Source: Syntrophaceae bacterium
GTDB taxonomy: Bacteria; Desulfobacterota; Syntrophia; Syntrophales; Smithellaceae
NCBI GenBank assembly: GCA_018436925.1
Contig: JAHDKI010000001.1
Span: forward strand, 174,103-238,102
Reading direction: 5' to 3'
Length of the DNA: 64,000 bases
Shown piece by piece: positions 61,642-64,000 of this stretch (positions are counted from its first letter, which is position 1; each line of letters opens with the position of its first letter). A program made the translations under genes and the position numbers. Under the pieces are notes generated by a model, which ran no database searches, was not told the origin of the DNA, and saw only the letters and a list, made by a program, of their open reading frames with translations.

Positions 61642-62403
61642 TCAGAAAGATGCTTCCGGTTTTTGGCGCCGGAAAAAGTTTGTCACCCGCGGGTCGGTCG
61701 AGCGTTCTTTGAGCTCGCGCGGATGGCCCTCGGCGATGATGCCTCTGGCTTGTTTGTCCAACATTAGCACTCTGTGGGCTATTTTGTAAATCGATTCCAG
61801 CTCATGGGTGACAATCACCATGGAGGTTCCCAGGGCCGAGTTGGTCTTGAGAATCAGATCGTCGAGCTCCACGGCCGTGACCGGGTCGAGGCCGGCCGAC
61901 AGTTCGTCGAAGAAAAGAACCTGCGGATCCAGCGCCATGGCGCGGGCGATTCCGGCCCTTTTCTTCATGCCGCCGGAGAGCTCAGACGGATAATGATGGT
62001 CGTAGCCGGCCAGATTGACCATGCCCAGCTTCATCTTGATGATCCGGTCGATCTCTTCCGGGCTCAAATCCGTGTATTCTCCCAAGGGCAGTTCGATGTT
62101 TTCCCGCAATGTCATGGAGCCCAGAAGCGCGCTGGACTGAAAAAGGACGCCGATACTTTTGCGGTAGGCGCCGAGGATTTGTTCGCCGGAGGAAAAAATG
62201 TCGGCGCCCTGGAACCGAATTTGTCCGGCGACGGGTCGATTCAGACCGATCATCATTTTCAAGAGCGTCGATTTGCCGCAACCGGATTCTCCCACAATGA
62301 CGAGAATCTCTCCTTTTCGAACGTTGAAGCTGACCTCTTCGAAAACAATATTGGTTCCGAAGCGGGCTGTCAGGTTTTCAACGGTGATGATGTCCGTGTC
62401 CAT
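61642..62403 (-). CDS. MlaF-type ABC ATPase of a second MCE transporter
   Basis: The 253-residue ATPase has ILVIVGESGCGKSTLLKMMIGLNRPVAGQIRF (Walker A), GVLFQSSALLGSMTLRENIELPLGEY, YPSELSGGMKKRAGIARAMALDPQVLFFDELSAGLDPVTAVELDDLI (signature, Walker B), and MVIVTHELESIYKIA. The FQSSALLGSMTLREN segment is typical of MlaF-class ATPases. Unlike the MlaF at 32180-33427 it has no C-terminal extra domain. It lies between the STAS-MlaE permease and the MCE gene. Confidence 0.92.
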   Translation of the reverse strand: MDTDIITVENLTARFGTNIVFEEVSFNVRKGEILVIVGESGCGKSTLLKMMIGLNRPVAGQIRFQGADIFSSGEQILGAYRKSIGVLFQSSALLGSMTLRENIELPLGEYTDLSPEEIDRIIKMKLGMVNLAGYDHHYPSELSGGMKKRAGIARAMALDPQVLFFDELSAGLDPVTAVELDDLILKTNSALGTSMVIVTHELESIYKIAHRVLMLDKQARGIIAEGHPRELKERSTDPRVTNFFRRQKPEASF

Positions 62404-62426
62404 GTCGCCTTTTGGGTCCCCTGCGC

Positions 62427-63581
62427 TTACTTGATATAATAAAACATAATGGCAAAAATCGAATCGGTCAGGACGATCATAAAGATCGCCGTCACCACGG
62501 CGGAGGTCGTAAACTTTCCGACGTCCTGGGCGCCGGCGCGCACCTGAAATCCTTTCTGACAGCCGATGGCGGCAATCAGGGCGGCAAACACGGAAGCCTT
62601 GATCAGGCTGGTGACGACGTCAAAAACTTTAATCGTCTTGACAGACTGCGTCACATAAGTGGTGACGGTGAGATCCAGGCTGGTGACGCCGATAATCAAA
62701 CCTCCCAGAATGCCGAAAAAATCCGAATAGATCGTCAGGATCGGCACGACCAGGATCGTCGCCAAAACTTTCGGCATCGCCAGAAAGCGAATCGGGTTGA
62801 ACCCCATGGTCATCAACGCGTCGACTTCCTCGTTGACCACCATCGTGCCGATTTCAGCGGCATAGGCCGAACCCGAACGGCCTGCGACGAGGATGGCCGT
62901 CATCAACGGACCCAGTTCCTTGACCATCGCAAAGCTCACCAGCGCCGGAACATAGATATTGGCGCCGATCTGTTTGAGCTGAAGAAACGACATAAACGCG
63001 ATGATCAGTCCGGTCAGAAGTCCGATCAGAGCGACAATCGGCAGTCCGTCCACGCCGGCGCGATGCATATAAAACAGCACGTCCTTCCAGCGCAGGGAGG
63101 CGGGATGACGGATCGTGTAAACTGCGGCTGCGATCAACTCGCCGATGAACGTGATGAAGGCCATGAGATCTCGGGCGATATGCACAGAGCTTTGGCCGAT
63201 CTGGATCAACACGTTGTGGCGCTCCGTTTGCGGTTTTAGGGGCGGTTGGGCGAGGGCCGCCTCCGGAATCACGCTGAAAATCCGTTCGGCTTCATTGCTC
63301 AGGTGTACAAAAGCACAATCGACGCCGTTTTGGGCCTCTCTCTTTTTTATCGTCAGAAAGGCCAAAGCCGCGGCGCTGTCGAGATAACGGATGGCGGAAA
63401 AATCCATCGTCAGGAAGGCCGGCCGTATGGCCCGGATCCTGGCATCGATTTCCGAGGTGAAAGCGGACAGGTTGGAGATGGAAAAATCACCGGACAGGCC
63501 AAACACGGATCGCCCCTCCGCGGAGCCGACCTCAACTCGATAGGATTTTGTGTAAGGGGCCTTCATGTTGACTTTCATCAA
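62427..63581 (-). CDS. MlaE-type permease with N-terminal STAS domain
   Basis: The 384-residue protein has an N-terminal STAS-like domain (about 15-110; VEVGSAEGRSVFGLSGDFSISNLSAFTSEIDARIRAIRPAFLTMDFSAIRYLDSAAALAFL) and a C-terminal MlaE permease (about 125-384; MHRAGVDGLPIVALIGLLTGLIIAFMSFLQLKQIGANIYVPALVSFAMVKELGPLMTAILVAGRSGSAYAAEIGTMVVNEEVDALMTMGFNPIRFL). The N-terminal domain could regulate transport. It is the first gene of the second MCE operon. Two close Met codons could start it. Confidence 0.92.
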   Translation of the reverse strand: MMKVNMKAPYTKSYRVEVGSAEGRSVFGLSGDFSISNLSAFTSEIDARIRAIRPAFLTMDFSAIRYLDSAAALAFLTIKKREAQNGVDCAFVHLSNEAERIFSVIPEAALAQPPLKPQTERHNVLIQIGQSSVHIARDLMAFITFIGELIAAAVYTIRHPASLRWKDVLFYMHRAGVDGLPIVALIGLLTGLIIAFMSFLQLKQIGANIYVPALVSFAMVKELGPLMTAILVAGRSGSAYAAEIGTMVVNEEVDALMTMGFNPIRFLAMPKVLATILVVPILTIYSDFFGILGGLIIGVTSLDLTVTTYVTQSVKTIKVFDVVTSLIKASVFAALIAAIGCQKGFQVRAGAQDVGKFTTSAVVTAIFMIVLTDSIFAIMFYYIK

Positions 63582-63860
63582 AATATCGTCTGGCGCCGAT
63601 CCAAAGCAATTATTGAGGCAAAAGGGCGATGTTGAGCAATTCTTTAACGTTTTGGGCTGAATCTTGTCAATGAAAAATCAGATGCCTGCCCGCGGGACGA
63701 TTGAAGGGATGGATTTTTACGTTTTGTTCAACGGCTTTGAACGCTTTATCGAAAAAAGAAAGGACGCGAGAGGATTTGAGACGGATTAATAAAATGCCGA
63801 TATTCAATATATCCTAATAAAATCATTTATATGAGAAATAGCAGGGGGCGTTTTCAAACT
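63582..63860. other. intergenic stretch without a recognised gene
   Basis: This gap of about 280 bases before the sigma54-like promoter holds no frame with a ribosome site or motif. The last 100 bases are AT-rich, as expected for an upstream activator/IHF region. No specific repeat was identified. Confidence 0.5.
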
Positions 63861-63877
63861 TTGGCACGTCTTTTTCA
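63861..63877 (+). promoter_or_regulatory. sigma54-type -24/-12 promoter
   Basis: TTGGCACG-N4-TTTCA matches the -24 element perfectly. The -12 element has one mismatch (TTGCA expected), and the spacing is exact. It lies 52 bases before the gene at 63929. Confidence 0.65.
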
Positions 63878-63928
63878 TTAGATAAAGTCAAACGAAACGC
63901 ATTAACCCTTTTAAGGAGGAAACAGATC

Positions 63929-64000
63929 ATGAAAAAGACATTAGGAACTCTGGCAACGGCGGCGGCAGTGGTTTTCTTGACGGCGACCTTCGGATTTGCC
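63929..64000 (+). CDS. start of an exported protein gene (signal peptide only), partial
   Basis: Twenty-four codons are visible, all signal peptide: MKKTLGTLATAAAVVFLTAT then FGFA, with a likely cut after the final Ala. A strong AAGGAGGA (63913-63920) precedes the ATG, and a sigma54-like promoter lies upstream. The gene continues beyond the window. The mature product cannot be named; a surface or PEP-CTERM-type protein is one possibility because the promoter class matches that of 4238-4849. Confidence 0.8.
   Translation, partial: MKKTLGTLATAAAVVFLTATFGFA

Overview
The window comes from a Gram-negative bacterium with a full outer membrane: lipid A, heptose core, Bam, Lol and Mla genes are all present. 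A selenoprotein SelD, recA-recX-alaS order, a PEP-CTERM protein, sigma54-type promoters, DUF4388/cNMP and CsgG-family proteins suggest a Desulfobacterota (former Deltaproteobacteria) member, perhaps Syntrophia-like. That placement is inferred from gene content only. No tRNA, rRNA, CRISPR array or insertion sequence was recognised.

1-7.5 kb: a lasso-peptide (RiPP) gene cluster on the minus strand. In transcription order it reads: B1/RRE protein, asparagine-synthetase-like lasso cyclase, an unlisted 56-codon precursor gene (4995-5165), an HPr-kinase-like peptide kinase, a sulfotransferase, B2 leader protease, and an ABC exporter cut by the window edge. A PEP-CTERM gene with its own sigma54-like promoter sits inside the cluster on the opposite strand, in AT-richer DNA. 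This is the most interesting part of the window.

7.7-26.8 kb: mixed housekeeping genes. They include a GNAT, a CmpB-type membrane/HD fusion, dodecin, a quinone reductase-like flavoprotein, DUF1848, a four-gene lipoprotein operon (CsgG, PEGA-like, DUF4810, GNA1162/DUF799), a PlsC-like acyltransferase, alaS-recX-recA, thpR, cinA, pgpA, mobB, an MBOAT/DHHW O-acetylation pair and thrC.

27-31 kb: selD with an in-frame UGA (selenocysteine), a DHH phosphoesterase, a GalT-like protein, an FmdB zinc ribbon and a small HELIH protein.

31-37 kb: a complete mla phospholipid-transport operon (mlaE, F, D, C, A plus a beta-barrel protein). MlaF carries a degenerate GGDEF-like C-terminal domain. ddl follows.

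37-55.6 kb: a long minus-strand envelope run: lysS, lolC/E, lolD, bamA, skp, lpxD, lpxA, gnnA-like, gnnB-like, lpxB, msbA, lpxK, lpxL-like, waaF, gmhB, waaC. The oxidoreductase/aminotransferase pair between lpxA and lpxB predicts a lipid A built on 2,3-diamino-glucose.

55.7-64 kb: ssb, tatA, a RodZ-like protein, an inositol monophosphatase, a DUF4388-cNMP protein, YjbQ, and a second MCE transporter (STAS-MlaE, MlaF, MCE, PqiC-like lipoprotein). The window ends in the signal peptide of a gene behind a second sigma54-like promoter.
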